NCBI GenBank assembly: GCA_943333275.1
Contig: CALQSQ010000011.1
Coordinates: 1 to 64,000 of the forward strand
Direction of reading: 5' to 3'
DNA: 64,000 bases
From: Akkermansia muciniphila
GTDB taxonomy: Bacteria > Verrucomicrobiota > Verrucomicrobiia > Verrucomicrobiales > V1-33
Shown here: positions 27,349 to 37,113 of the stretch, piece after piece
How positions within the stretch are numbered: the first letter of the stretch is position 1
Layout: the number at the start of each line of letters is the position of its first letter
Position numbers and translations under genes: made by a program
Notes under the pieces: generated by a model
The model's database searches: none
The model's input: only the letters and a program-made list of their open reading frames with translations
What the model was told of the DNA's origin: nothing

Positions 27349-29436
27349 TTAATTCTTGTACAATATCTGAAACAGATTGTGGGCATGATCCGTCCACAAC
27401 GGGACGTCCTGATCCACCACGACCTCGGGCAGCACCGGAGGATGAGCCTTGATGAATTCCTCGTCCTTGCTCAGCAGCATGTAATCCGGCCGATAATGCC
27501 CCGCAGCATCCCCCGGATCCACGCACAGGCGCGTGGTCAAATACCCGAATTCCCTGGCCAGCCGCGCCACCACCGGAGCCAGATTGAGATAGTGATTGGT
27601 GATGTGCACGGCGATCACCCCCTTGGGCTGAAGGTGGCGCCCGTAGATCGTAAATGCCTCCTTGGTCAACAGGTGCACCGGAACAGAATCGCCACTGAAA
27701 GCATCCAGCACGAGGGCGTCGAAATGTTGATCCGGCTCACGATTAAGCATGAGCCTGGCATCCCCCGTCGCCAGTTCGTATTTTGCTCCGCGAGCCTGCA
27801 GATCAGCAATGAAAGTGAAATGCTGTTTGGCGATGCGTTCGACCTCCGGATTGATTTCGTAGAAACGATACGTCTGCCCGGGTTCGGCGTAACACGCCAG
27901 CGTGGCTGTGCCCATGCCAATCACGCCAACCTTCGCATCCGGCTTGTCTTTCAGGCCCGTCAGCAGCTGGCCGACAGCCGTTTCCTTTCCATAGTACGTC
28001 AGGGGCTCGCGGCGCAGTTCCGGAGAGAGGAATTGCTGACCATGCTTGGTTCCACTGCACCAGAGTGCGTGATACTTTTCGGGATTTCCTCCGGTTTCCT
28101 TGGGATCGGTTGCGTCTTGAGTAACGACCAGCGTTCCATAAAAATTCCGAACCCGTTCCACCGTTGGCTCGAAATCAAGCTTCCAGCGTTGAATAAAAAA
28201 CAACCCGGCGACAACCAAGACCATGGTCCCCACCGCCAGCCCCTGACGGAAGGATTGAGAGCACCCCTTTGATAGGCCCCTGTATGCGACCCCCCCCGCG
28301 AGAGCAAAACCAACGAGTAACGAAAGCGGCCACTCTAGGAACGATTTGAAAACCATGGGCGCTATGAGACTGACCGCCAAGCCCCCCAGCGCGCCGCCTG
28401 CGGACATGAGCAGATAATACTCCGTGAGATGAGAGGTGCCGGGTTTGAGCCTCGCCAATTCGCCGTGACACACCATGCAAATGAGAAACAAGGCCATGAA
28501 ATTAATCGTAATTTCTGCGATGAAATTTGGGTCCCACTCGCCCGGCCACGGAATTCTGAATAATCCCGCCGTCACAAAAATAACCACCATCGCAGGCACC
28601 GCCCACACCGCCCGTTTATACCAGCGTGGGTGATCAAAGCAGATGATGAATGTCACGAGGTAGAGGGCCAGCGGGATCACCCAGAGAAACGGGATCACCG
28701 CCACATCCTGACAGACGTGATTCGTGGTGGCGAGCAGCATGACGGAGGCAAAGGCGGGGAGGATCACCCAGGTGAGTCGCCGCCAGAGGGTGGGCCCGGG
28801 CAATTTTGCATCCTTCGCTTCCTCAGCGTGCAGTTTCTCCTCCGCTTCCGAACTGCCGCGTTTCCATTCACCCAGGGCGCAGGCCGCCATGAAAATGGCG
28901 AATACCACGAATCCGGCAGACCAAATCCACGCCTGCTTGACCACATCCCAGCGGGTTTCAATGAGGATGGGATAACTCAGCAGGGCGGTGAGCGATCCAA
29001 TATTCGACAGCGAATACAGCCGGAAAGGTGAACGGTGCGGATAGACGCGGCCATACCAGACCTGCACCAGCGGACTGGTGGCGGAGAGCACGAAATAGGG
29101 CAGTCCAACGGTCGCCAGCAGCAGCAGGAAAATATGCCAGGACGGACTGGAGGAATCGACCGGTTTCATCGTTTCCCTCGGCACGATCGGAAGAATTACC
29201 GCCGCCGCGATGAGCAGCGCCACATGAAAAAGCGCCTGGGTGGCGGCTTTGCGGCGCGTCAGGATGTGGGCGTAGCTGTAACCACCAAAGAGGATGATTT
29301 GAAAAAACAGCATGCACGTCGTCCACACGCCGGGACTGCCGCCAAACCATGGCAGGATGAATTTGCTGATCATCGGCTGCACCTGGAAAAGAAGGAAGGC
29401 GCCGAGCAGGCTGACGAGACAGAAGATGTAGTTCAT
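27349..29436 (-). CDS. Membrane protein fused to a spermidine-synthase-like domain
   Basis: The 695-residue product has an N-terminal set of about 11-12 membrane helices (starting FCLVSLLGAFLLFQVQPMISK). Its C-terminal methyltransferase-fold domain has KVGVIGMGTATLACYAEPG as the nucleotide loop, RFYEINPEVERIAKQHF, and FDALVLDAFSGDSVPVHLLT like polyamine synthases. The family is usually annotated as fused MFS/spermidine synthase; its biochemical role is unproven. It follows the DUF1854 gene (29446) by 9 bases on the same strand, so it may be read from the same transcript. Confidence 0.85.
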   Translation of the reverse strand: MNYIFCLVSLLGAFLLFQVQPMISKFILPWFGGSPGVWTTCMLFFQIILFGGYSYAHILTRRKAATQALFHVALLIAAAVILPIVPRETMKPVDSSSPSWHIFLLLLATVGLPYFVLSATSPLVQVWYGRVYPHRSPFRLYSLSNIGSLTALLSYPILIETRWDVVKQAWIWSAGFVVFAIFMAACALGEWKRGSSEAEEKLHAEEAKDAKLPGPTLWRRLTWVILPAFASVMLLATTNHVCQDVAVIPFLWVIPLALYLVTFIICFDHPRWYKRAVWAVPAMVVIFVTAGLFRIPWPGEWDPNFIAEITINFMALFLICMVCHGELARLKPGTSHLTEYYLLMSAGGALGGLAVSLIAPMVFKSFLEWPLSLLVGFALAGGVAYRGLSKGCSQSFRQGLAVGTMVLVVAGLFFIQRWKLDFEPTVERVRNFYGTLVVTQDATDPKETGGNPEKYHALWCSGTKHGQQFLSPELRREPLTYYGKETAVGQLLTGLKDKPDAKVGVIGMGTATLACYAEPGQTYRFYEINPEVERIAKQHFTFIADLQARGAKYELATGDARLMLNREPDQHFDALVLDAFSGDSVPVHLLTKEAFTIYGRHLQPKGVIAVHITNHYLNLAPVVARLAREFGYLTTRLCVDPGDAAGHYRPDYMLLSKDEEFIKAHPPVLPEVVVDQDVPLWTDHAHNLFQILYKN

Positions 29437-29445
29437 GAGTGGGGG

Positions 29446-29922
29446 CTAATAATAACGTTCCAACCGCTGGCGGCTTTTCGCGTCGAGGGCGTTGACATCG
29501 GGGATCAGGTAACGGGTGTTGCGGGCATCGATGACCACCAGCCGGGACCCTCCCAACTGCTGGATGCTCTCATCGCTTTCCGTCTGAAAAATGGTTTCCC
29601 CGCGGTCGGTCACGACCGTCCAGGCATGGCCGGTGGGGGCGCGGGTCACACTCTTGATACTGCGGATCACTGGAACGAAATCGCGATTCGCCAGCGCCTT
29701 GAGCAGCATTTCCCTCAGGGCATCCGGCAGAGTGTCGATCTGCTTCACACACGCCAGTTCCTGGCCCTGGGCGTTGACAATGCTGATCCAGGCCGACGGA
29801 TCCGTCAGCGGAAAAAGCCGGACCGGGCGGGCCTTCTCGTGACGGACGCCGGCGGCATCGATCAACGTGAGGTTGCACTCGTTGTCCATTTCCAGCGTAA
29901 AGTTGGTGGCCACCTCACTCAT
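29446..29922 (-). CDS. DUF1854 protein linked to cyanophycin ABC transporter
   Basis: The 158-residue product resembles DUF1854 proteins: LTLIDAAGVRHEKARPVRLFPLTDP near the start, then VPVIRSIKSV and WTVVTDRGETIF, ending in RLVVIDARNTRYLIPDVNAL. Such proteins are annotated as cyanophycin-metabolism associated because they are found beside a specific ABC transporter and cyanophycin synthetase, which is the arrangement here. Its start overlaps the ABC stop by four bases. Its molecular role is unknown. Confidence 0.8.
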   Translation of the reverse strand: MSEVATNFTLEMDNECNLTLIDAAGVRHEKARPVRLFPLTDPSAWISIVNAQGQELACVKQIDTLPDALREMLLKALANRDFVPVIRSIKSVTRAPTGHAWTVVTDRGETIFQTESDESIQQLGGSRLVVIDARNTRYLIPDVNALDAKSRQRLERYY

Positions 29923-32144
29923 CCGTTCGTTACCTCCATCATGGCTTGGTGCAGTCGGGAATAGGTGCCGCTCGATTTCAGCAGCTCCTCGTGCGATCCA
30001 ATTTCAGAAATCCGGCCGTCATCCATGACCACAAGTCGATTGGCTCGGCGCAGCGTGCCCAATCGGTGCGCAATGGCGATGGTGGTCCGGCCGGTGATCA
30101 AGTTTTCGAGCGCCGCCTGGATTTCCCGTTCGGTCTCGGTGTCGACGGACGAAGTGGCCTCATCCAGAATCAAAATGGCGGGATTGATGAGCAGCGCGCG
30201 GGCAATGCTGATGCGCTGGCGCTCGCCGCCGGAGAGTTGCTGACCACGCTCACCCACCATCGAATCATATCCATCCTGCAACCGCATGATGAATTCATGA
30301 GCGCGGGCCGCACGCGCTGCGGCGATCACCTCGGCGCGGGTGGCGTCCTGCTTTCCGTAGGCAATATTTTCCAAAATGGTGCCGTAAAACAAATACGGTT
30401 CCTGCAAAACGAGGCCGAGGTTTTTCCGGTAGTCCTCCACGTTGAGTTCCCGCAGGTCGATGCCATCTACTAAAATCGCCCCCTCGGAGACTTCAAAGAA
30501 CCGGCACGCCAGATTCACCAGTGTCGTCTTTCCCGCGCCGCTGGGACCCACCAGTCCGATCATTTCCCCCGGGGCAATTTTGAGGCTGACGCCGCGCATG
30601 ATCTGGCGCGCTCCATAACGGAATTTCACATCGCGAAATTCAATCTCCCCCTGCAATCTGCCAATGTGCTTGGTGGACATCGTGTTGGGCATGTCCGGTT
30701 TGACATCCAGAACATCGAAGACCCGGTGCGCACTGGCGGCGGCACGCTGCACCGCGGCCAGCATCCGGCTCATGGAGTCCAACCGCCCGTAAAATCTGCC
30801 AATATAAGCAATGAAGCCGGTCAGAATCCCCACCGTGATCTGGTGGTGGGCCACGCTCCAGGCCCCGATTCCCCAGACCACCAGCAGACCGGTGTCCGAA
30901 AGCAGCACGATCATCGGTTCAAAGAACGACCAAGTCTTGTTGACGCGATCGTTGGCGTCCACGACCTGCTGATCCGCGGCGCGGAAACGCTCGACCTCCC
31001 GCCGCTCCTGGGCAAAAGCCTTCACCACCCGCACCCCGGGAATCGTGTCCGCCAGCACACTGGTCATCTGGCTCCAGGCACGGCTGCCCGCCGCGAATCC
31101 TCCCCGAAGCAGCTCCCGCACGCGTTGCACCAGCCAGGCCACAATCGGCAGCGGTGCCAGAGCGCAGATTGCCATGATGGGATCGATGGTAAAAAGGATG
31201 GCCGCCGTGAACACGATCATCAGCACATCGTCTGCGAATCCGATCAGGTTCACCGAGATGAAATAACAGATCTCATCCGTGTCCGAACTGATTCGCGAAA
31301 TCAGGTCACCGGTCCGTTTCTTGTTAAAGTAGGTAAGGGAAAGCTCCTGAATGTGGTTGAACGTCTGACGGCGCAATTGACTGGCAACGCGTTCGCTGAC
31401 GCGTGCCAGAATGTAGGTTTTCGCCCAGTTGAGTGCCCAGGCCAGAATTGCGGCGCCTGCCAGCGCAGCAATGTAGTAATAGACCAGATGAGGATTTACA
31501 TTGGGCTTACCCTCGTGCAGCGGAATCAGCACCTTGTCCACCAGCGGCATGGTCAGCCCGGGCCAGATCATACTCGCCCCCGTGCTCGCCAGCGTGAGCA
31601 GGGTGGCAATGGCCATTTGCTTCCGCCAAGGTTTGACGAACTTCCACAGGCGCACCATCGCCTGACGTGGTGGCAGGACGACCTCCTTTTCGGCGCCATC
31701 CACTTCACTCTCGTCGAGTTTCGTGGGTGGATCGAACGGGGTGATGGAAAGCACGACCTTGCGCTGGGCCTTGAATTTCGAGAGCAGCGTATCCGCTTCG
31801 CGGACGCGACCGCCCGTCGTCCGCCATTGGTAGGAACTGGCGGACCCCTGCATGAGATGGATGGTGGCGGTGGCGCCAAATTCCTCCAGGACGAGATCGT
31901 CAATCTCCGCGATCGGCCAGGCCTTCATCTGCACAGCGCCGCCCTTGGTGGATTCCACGTGCATCAGCCGCTGGCTGGTCAGCACAATCATGCCCTGGTG
32001 GAAATTGAGGTCGGCGTTCAGATCGGTTTGAAAGCGCGCCAAGACCCGTTCACTATTGACGAGTTTTCCGTCAGCATAGGAAATGAGGGCTTGGGCGCGT
32101 TCAGTTGGGGCGAGGCGGGACAATTTGGGTGATCGGTTTGCCAC
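29919..32144 (-). CDS. ABC exporter with N-terminal PH-like domain, cyanophycin-associated
   Basis: The 741-residue protein starts with a soluble region (about 1-130) that looks like a PH-type domain (LTSQRLMHVESTKGG, WPIAEIDDLVLEEFG). A six-helix transporter domain (about 170-470) and an ATPase domain follow, with GPSGAGKTTLVN, LSGGERQRIS and ILILDEATSSVD. The extra N-terminal domain is unusual for ABC exporters but fits the cyanophycin-associated transporter described by annotation databases. It is divergent from the cyanophycin synthetase gene and overlaps DUF1854 by four bases. What it transports is unknown. Confidence 0.88.
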   Translation of the reverse strand: MANRSPKLSRLAPTERAQALISYADGKLVNSERVLARFQTDLNADLNFHQGMIVLTSQRLMHVESTKGGAVQMKAWPIAEIDDLVLEEFGATATIHLMQGSASSYQWRTTGGRVREADTLLSKFKAQRKVVLSITPFDPPTKLDESEVDGAEKEVVLPPRQAMVRLWKFVKPWRKQMAIATLLTLASTGASMIWPGLTMPLVDKVLIPLHEGKPNVNPHLVYYYIAALAGAAILAWALNWAKTYILARVSERVASQLRRQTFNHIQELSLTYFNKKRTGDLISRISSDTDEICYFISVNLIGFADDVLMIVFTAAILFTIDPIMAICALAPLPIVAWLVQRVRELLRGGFAAGSRAWSQMTSVLADTIPGVRVVKAFAQERREVERFRAADQQVVDANDRVNKTWSFFEPMIVLLSDTGLLVVWGIGAWSVAHHQITVGILTGFIAYIGRFYGRLDSMSRMLAAVQRAAASAHRVFDVLDVKPDMPNTMSTKHIGRLQGEIEFRDVKFRYGARQIMRGVSLKIAPGEMIGLVGPSGAGKTTLVNLACRFFEVSEGAILVDGIDLRELNVEDYRKNLGLVLQEPYLFYGTILENIAYGKQDATRAEVIAAARAARAHEFIMRLQDGYDSMVGERGQQLSGGERQRISIARALLINPAILILDEATSSVDTETEREIQAALENLITGRTTIAIAHRLGTLRRANRLVVMDDGRISEIGSHEELLKSSGTYSRLHQAMMEVTNG

Positions 32145-32199
32145 TTGCTCTAGAGATCACATTTGCCTATGCGCCAAGGATATTTTTATAAAACCGTTG

Positions 32200-34911
32200 A
32201 TGTTCCCCGTAGATACGCGGAATTTTGACCTTGTCGGGTTTCCATTTCCCGCGATATCCAGATTTTTCCACCACCCACCGCACCGGCCACCCGCCACCCA
32301 CCGTTTGTCCCAGCTTCCTTCAACTCTTGAAATCCGCACCTCCCGGGTCCAGAAAGCCCTGACGCTTCGCGGCCCCAATCTCTGGTCCAAACTCACCGTG
32401 CTGGACTGCTGGACGGAAATCCCGCCGCTGCCCAATCCCGCACCAAACTGGAAACACGCCCTGATCGCCTCGCTGCCCTCCTTTGAGCCCTGGCTGTTCG
32501 AAGCACCGGACCAGCCAACCCAGTTGGAGATCGGCGTGCTCCTGCAAAACCTCACCCTGCAGCTGCAATCCCAGTTCGGCGCCCCCGTCGATTTTGGCCG
32601 CGTCGTCGACACCGGTGAGACGGAGACCTTTCGCATCGTCTGCCAATACGATGCGGAATCGGTGGGACACGCGGCTTTCCAATTGGGACGCAGAATGCTC
32701 GACGCTGCGCTCTGCGGGGAAACGGTCAATTTCAAGGAGGATCTGGAAACGCTTTCCCATCTCACCAACGACGTCTGCCTGGGCCCCAGCACCCGGGCCA
32801 TGGTCAATGCGGCCCTGGCCCGCGGCATCCCTTATTACCGGCTGACGGAAGGCAGTCTGGTGCAGTTGGGATTCGGCAGCCGGCAGCGGAAAATCCTCGC
32901 CGCCGCCACCAGCCAGACCAGCGCCATTTCCGAGGACATCGTGCAGGACAAGGATCTCACGCGGCGACTGCTGCTCGAGGTCGGACTGCCCGCGCCCGCC
33001 GGCCGGCCGGTTTCCTCTGCGGAGGATGCCTGGGCCGCCGCCCAGGAAATTGGCCTTCCGGTTGTCGTCAAGCCACGCGACGGAAACCAGGGTCGCGGGG
33101 TGGCGATCAATCTCTTCACCCGCGAGCAGGTCATGGCGGCCTACGTCGCGGCCTACGATGAAAGCACTTCCGTCATCACCGAACAATTTGCCGCCGGCCT
33201 CGACTACCGCCTGCTGGTGATCGGCCGGGTGCTTGTCGCCGCCTCGCGCCGCCAGCCCGCACAAGTTCGTGGCGACGGCGTGCATACGATCAATGAACTC
33301 ATCGCCATTGAAAATACGGACCCGCGCCGCGCCAGCGACCACGCCGCGGCCCTGAGCAAAATCAAAATTGACGCCGTCGCCCTCGGGGTGCTGGCCGAAC
33401 AGGAACTCACTCCCGACTCCATTCCCGCCGAAGACCGCATGGTCTTCATCCGCCGCAATGCCAACCTCAGCACCGGCGGCACCGCCGTGGATGTGACGGA
33501 TGAGGTGCATCCCACGATCCGCGATGCCTGCATCGAGGCCGCACAAACCGTCGGCCTAGATGTCTGCGGCATCGATCTCGTGGCCCACGACATCAGCCAG
33601 CCGCTCAGCAAGCGCAACGGCTGGATCATCGAACTCAACGCCCGCCCAGGCCTGCGCATGCATCTTTACCCTTCCGAAGGGAAATCCCGCCCCGTCGGCG
33701 AGGCCGTGATCGACATGATGTTCCCACCGGGCGACACCGGCCGCATCCCCATCGTCGCTGTCACCGGCGTCAACGGCAAGACCACCACCGCGCGCTTCAC
33801 CGCCCATTTGCTGGAGCAGACGGGACAGACCGTGGGTCTCACCAGCACCGATGGTGTCTTTGTTGGCAGACGCCAGTTGGACGATGGCGACTGCAGCGGC
33901 CCCAAGAGCGCCCGCATGCTGCTCAGCAATGCCACGGTCAACGCCGCCGTGCTGGAAACCGCCCGCGGCGGCATCCTCCGCGAAGGTCTCGCCTTCGACC
34001 AATGCGACGTCGCCATCATCACCAACATCGGCGAAGGCGACCACCTCGGCATCGCCGGCGTCAATACCGTCAAGGATCTGGCAAATGTAAAATCCTGCAT
34101 CCTCAACACCCTCGCCCCGCACGGCCACGCCGTCCTCAATGCAGGAGACCCCCTCGTGGTGGACATGGCCGGCAAACACCTTCCCCGGACGATCTTTTTC
34201 TCCCTGCAAGCCACCCACCCGGTCATCCGCACCCATCTGGCCTACGGTGGCAAGGCCATTTTCCCGCGGGATGGCGCGATCATTCTCGCTGAAAAGGATT
34301 CGGAAATTTACCTCATGCCCCTGACCGAAGTCCCGCTGACTCACGGTGGCCGCGTAGGTTTCCAAGTGGAAAATACCCTCGCCGCCGTGGCTGCCGCCTG
34401 GGCGCTGGGCATTCCGGAGGAATTGATCCGGCAGGGTGCTCGATCCTTCAAACCCACGCTCGATCAAAATGCCGGTCGCTTCAACACCCTGGAACTGCGC
34501 GGCCTCACCGTTATCGTCGACTATGGGCACAACCCCTCCGCCCTGCGGAAATTGATTGAGGCCCTCGACAACTATCCGCAGCAGCAACGCATTTCCGTTT
34601 ACTCCGCTCCGGGAGACCGGCGCAACGAGGACATCCTCGAACAAGGCAAACTTCTCGGCGCCGCCTTTGACACCGTCTGGCTATATGAGGGCGATTACTG
34701 TCGCGGTCGTGAGTCGGGCGATATTATCCGACTCCTCTCCCAGGGGCTGGAAGGAGCCGCCCGCACCCGCCGCATCGAACCCGTCACCGGTGCCCTCAAG
34801 GCCATCGATGACGCCATCGCCGCCGCCGAGCCCGGCAGTCTGCTGGTGATTCAAGCTGACACCGCAGACGAAACCGTGCAGCATCTCAAGGCAAACTATG
34901 GCGCCACCTAA
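32200..34911 (+). CDS. cphA: Cyanophycin synthetase
   Basis: The enzyme makes multi-L-arginyl-poly-L-aspartate, a nitrogen reserve, from Asp, Arg and ATP. Numbered from ATG 32200 (903 residues), it has the N-terminal LTLRGPNLWS motif, an ATP-grasp domain (VVKPRDGNQGRGVAINL, IIELNARPGLRMHL) and a Mur-ligase-like domain from about 515 with VTGVNGKTTTARF at 521. It also has LETARGGILREGLAFD and the C-terminal VIVDYGHNPSAL. The start is uncertain: TTG at 32305 gives 868 residues, closer to known enzymes, and residues before it look non-homologous. No cyanophycinase is in the window. Confidence 0.92.
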   Translation: MFPVDTRNFDLVGFPFPAISRFFHHPPHRPPATHRLSQLPSTLEIRTSRVQKALTLRGPNLWSKLTVLDCWTEIPPLPNPAPNWKHALIASLPSFEPWLFEAPDQPTQLEIGVLLQNLTLQLQSQFGAPVDFGRVVDTGETETFRIVCQYDAESVGHAAFQLGRRMLDAALCGETVNFKEDLETLSHLTNDVCLGPSTRAMVNAALARGIPYYRLTEGSLVQLGFGSRQRKILAAATSQTSAISEDIVQDKDLTRRLLLEVGLPAPAGRPVSSAEDAWAAAQEIGLPVVVKPRDGNQGRGVAINLFTREQVMAAYVAAYDESTSVITEQFAAGLDYRLLVIGRVLVAASRRQPAQVRGDGVHTINELIAIENTDPRRASDHAAALSKIKIDAVALGVLAEQELTPDSIPAEDRMVFIRRNANLSTGGTAVDVTDEVHPTIRDACIEAAQTVGLDVCGIDLVAHDISQPLSKRNGWIIELNARPGLRMHLYPSEGKSRPVGEAVIDMMFPPGDTGRIPIVAVTGVNGKTTTARFTAHLLEQTGQTVGLTSTDGVFVGRRQLDDGDCSGPKSARMLLSNATVNAAVLETARGGILREGLAFDQCDVAIITNIGEGDHLGIAGVNTVKDLANVKSCILNTLAPHGHAVLNAGDPLVVDMAGKHLPRTIFFSLQATHPVIRTHLAYGGKAIFPRDGAIILAEKDSEIYLMPLTEVPLTHGGRVGFQVENTLAAVAAAWALGIPEELIRQGARSFKPTLDQNAGRFNTLELRGLTVIVDYGHNPSALRKLIEALDNYPQQQRISVYSAPGDRRNEDILEQGKLLGAAFDTVWLYEGDYCRGRESGDIIRLLSQGLEGAARTRRIEPVTGALKAIDDAIAAAEPGSLLVIQADTADETVQHLKANYGAT

Positions 34912-36097
34912 CGATGCCGCTGTCACGGAACGTCCCGCGAGGCTCACCTCCCTGGACGCCCTGCGCGGCTTCGTCATGTTTCTCATGGGGGTGGAGTTGC
35001 TGCAGCTGGACGAGGTGGCGAAAAAATTTCCCGACAGCACGCTCTGGCAGACCATCGGCTACCATGCCTGGCACGCCCCATGGACCGGCTGCTCACTGCA
35101 TGATCTCATCCATCCCGCCTTCGCCTTCATGGTCGGCGTCGCCCTGCCGTTCTCGCTGGCCAGCCGCAGGGCCCGCGGCCAGGCCCTGCGGGAAATGAGC
35201 CTCCATGCGGGATGGCGCTCGTTCCTGCTCATTGTCCTCGGCATTTTCGTCCACAGCCTCGGCCGCTCCATCACCAACTGGACGTTCGAGGACACGCTCA
35301 CGCAAATGGGCCTCGGCTACCCGTTTCTTTTTATCCTCGCCTTCGCCAGACAACGCACGCGCTGGATCGCTCTGGCCGGCATCCTCGTCGGCTACTGGCT
35401 GCTCTTCGTCAGCTATCCCATTCTTCCCACCAACATCACCAACGACGATTTCAACATCCCCGAAGGCTGGCCCCACCACGCCACCGGCTTCTTCGCCCAC
35501 TGGAACCTCAACCGCAATATCGCCTGGTCATTCGATACCTGGTTCCTCAACCTCTTCCCCAGAAACCGACCCTTCGTCGGATATCTGGGCGGCTACAACA
35601 CCCTCAATTTCATCCCCACGCTCGGCACCATGATCCTCGGCCTCATCGCGGGAACCTGGCTCCGTGAAGACACCACCAGCACCATTGTGAAACACCTCCT
35701 CATCGCCGGCCTCGCCTGCATGGGACTCGGCTGGGGATTGGAAATCGCCGGCATCTGCCCGATCATCAAGAAAATCTGGACCCCCGCCTGGACGCTCTAC
35801 AGCGGCGGCTGGTCGTTTCTCCTCATGGCCGCCTTCTATTTCGTCATGGATGTCAAAAAACTCCGCGCCTGGGCCTTCCCCTTCGTCGTCATCGGCATGA
35901 ACTCCATCGCCATGTACCTCCTCTTCCACACCATCGATGAATTCCTCGCCGAGACCCTCGAACAACACCTCACCCCCAATGCCTTCCTCCTCCTCGGCCC
36001 CAACCTCCAACCCGTCCTCCTCGGCTCCGCCGTCCTGCTCACCCTCTGGCTCATCCTCCTGTGGATGCATAAAGGAAAAATTTACCTCCGCGTCTGA
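34898..36097 (+). CDS. DUF5009/heparan-acetyltransferase-like membrane protein
   Basis: The 399-residue polytopic protein has the start RLTSLDALRGFVMFLMGVE and the segment HDLIHPAFAFMVGVALPFSL. These match the family of membrane acyltransferases related to heparan-alpha-glucosaminide N-acetyltransferase (DUF5009/DUF1624). It has about ten membrane helices and ends in a basic tail. Its ATG overlaps the cyanophycin synthetase stop by 14 bases, so the genes are probably translated together. A link to cyanophycin is only positional. Confidence 0.8.
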   Translation: MAPPNDAAVTERPARLTSLDALRGFVMFLMGVELLQLDEVAKKFPDSTLWQTIGYHAWHAPWTGCSLHDLIHPAFAFMVGVALPFSLASRRARGQALREMSLHAGWRSFLLIVLGIFVHSLGRSITNWTFEDTLTQMGLGYPFLFILAFARQRTRWIALAGILVGYWLLFVSYPILPTNITNDDFNIPEGWPHHATGFFAHWNLNRNIAWSFDTWFLNLFPRNRPFVGYLGGYNTLNFIPTLGTMILGLIAGTWLREDTTSTIVKHLLIAGLACMGLGWGLEIAGICPIIKKIWTPAWTLYSGGWSFLLMAAFYFVMDVKKLRAWAFPFVVIGMNSIAMYLLFHTIDEFLAETLEQHLTPNAFLLLGPNLQPVLLGSAVLLTLWLILLWMHKGKIYLRV

Positions 36098-36269
36098 CCG
36101 GGCAAAGAAACGCACGCGTCGATACTTCAGCGCCGCGCGTGACCTAATGATTGCGGTCAAAAACGGACTGGGATCGAAAGATTTTGCCGGTGTCAGTCAC
36201 GTGTCAAATTAACCTCCCCGAGGATCGACCGCCGCTTCACCATCACCTGCGCCACCGCCATCCACATCT

Positions 36270-36738
36270 CCAGATTTGGAGCGGAAACGACAATGGTTTC
36301 CCGCGCCGTAACTGGGATTCCCACGAGGATATTCAGCGCGACCATGGTCCGCTTTCCAATGGCATGGCCCGTGGCACCGCAGCGCTCATCTCAGATCTCA
36401 AACAACGCGGCATGCTGGACGATACCATTATCCTCTGGACCACCGAATTCGGTCGCATGCCCAGTTCCCAGGGTGGCAAAGGCCGCGACCACAACCCCTT
36501 CGTCTTCACCAACTGGCTCTGCGGCCGCGGCATCAAAGGCGGCACCATCGCGGGCGAAAGCGACCAGTGGGGATACAAACCGCTGGACCGCAGCAATCCC
36601 ACCACCGTTTACGACATCCACGCCACCATCCTGCACCAACTGGGCATCGACCACACCAAACTCACCTTCCGCAACAACGGCATCGACCGCCGCCTGACGG
36701 ATGTGCACGGGCATGTGATCAAGAGTCTGCTCGCTTGA
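36270..36738 (+). pseudogene. C-terminal remnant of a DUF1501 protein
   Basis: From about QIWSGNDNGFPRRNWDSHED the frame matches the C-terminal third of DUF1501 (sulfatase-like) proteins. It has LKQRGMLDDTIILWTTEFGR, GKGRDHNPFVFTNWLCGRG and a normal-looking end VIKSLLA. Upstream the frame continues to an ATG at 36151, but that part does not look like DUF1501, and the N-terminal two thirds and Tat signal are missing. It is probably a leftover after deletion. A partner DUF1549/DUF1553 gene is not present. Confidence 0.75.
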
Positions 36739-36918
36739 CCTCAATGGGGGAGGCTGGCTGTGATTTCGACCTGGGCGTGATTGCTGACAACAAAGCGTAT
36801 GACGAGATCATTAGGCGTTGGTGGGTCGCGGTAGGTGAGGCAACGCGGGGCAAGCATCACGGGGTAGCATCCATCAATTCTCCTTGCAGCCATCGTCCTG
36901 GAAGCTAGGATTCTATCC

Positions 36919-37113
36919 ATGAAACAGAGAATGCGAGCCTTTCCTAAACCTCGACGCAGTGCCAGTGCCGCACGTGCACTGCAGGCGGAAATCGAACGCG
37001 TGAAAAACATGAGTATCTGCGAGCGCGTGGAACTGGCACTCTCTCTGCGCAGCCTGCACGCATGGTTGCCAGTTGACCGTCCACTTGAAGACCCCCATGC
37101 CTCCGCAAAATGA
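36919..37113 (+). CDS. Small helical protein upstream of a nucleotidyltransferase
   Basis: The 64-residue basic product is rich in helix formers (SASAARALQAEIERVKNMSICERVELALSL). No family is recognised with confidence; the ERVELALSLR stretch resembles small partner proteins found next to nucleotidyltransferase toxins. The next gene begins 17 bases before its stop, so the pair is probably translationally coupled. An internal ATG at 36931 is an alternative start. Confidence 0.5.
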   Translation: MKQRMRAFPKPRRSASAARALQAEIERVKNMSICERVELALSLRSLHAWLPVDRPLEDPHASAK

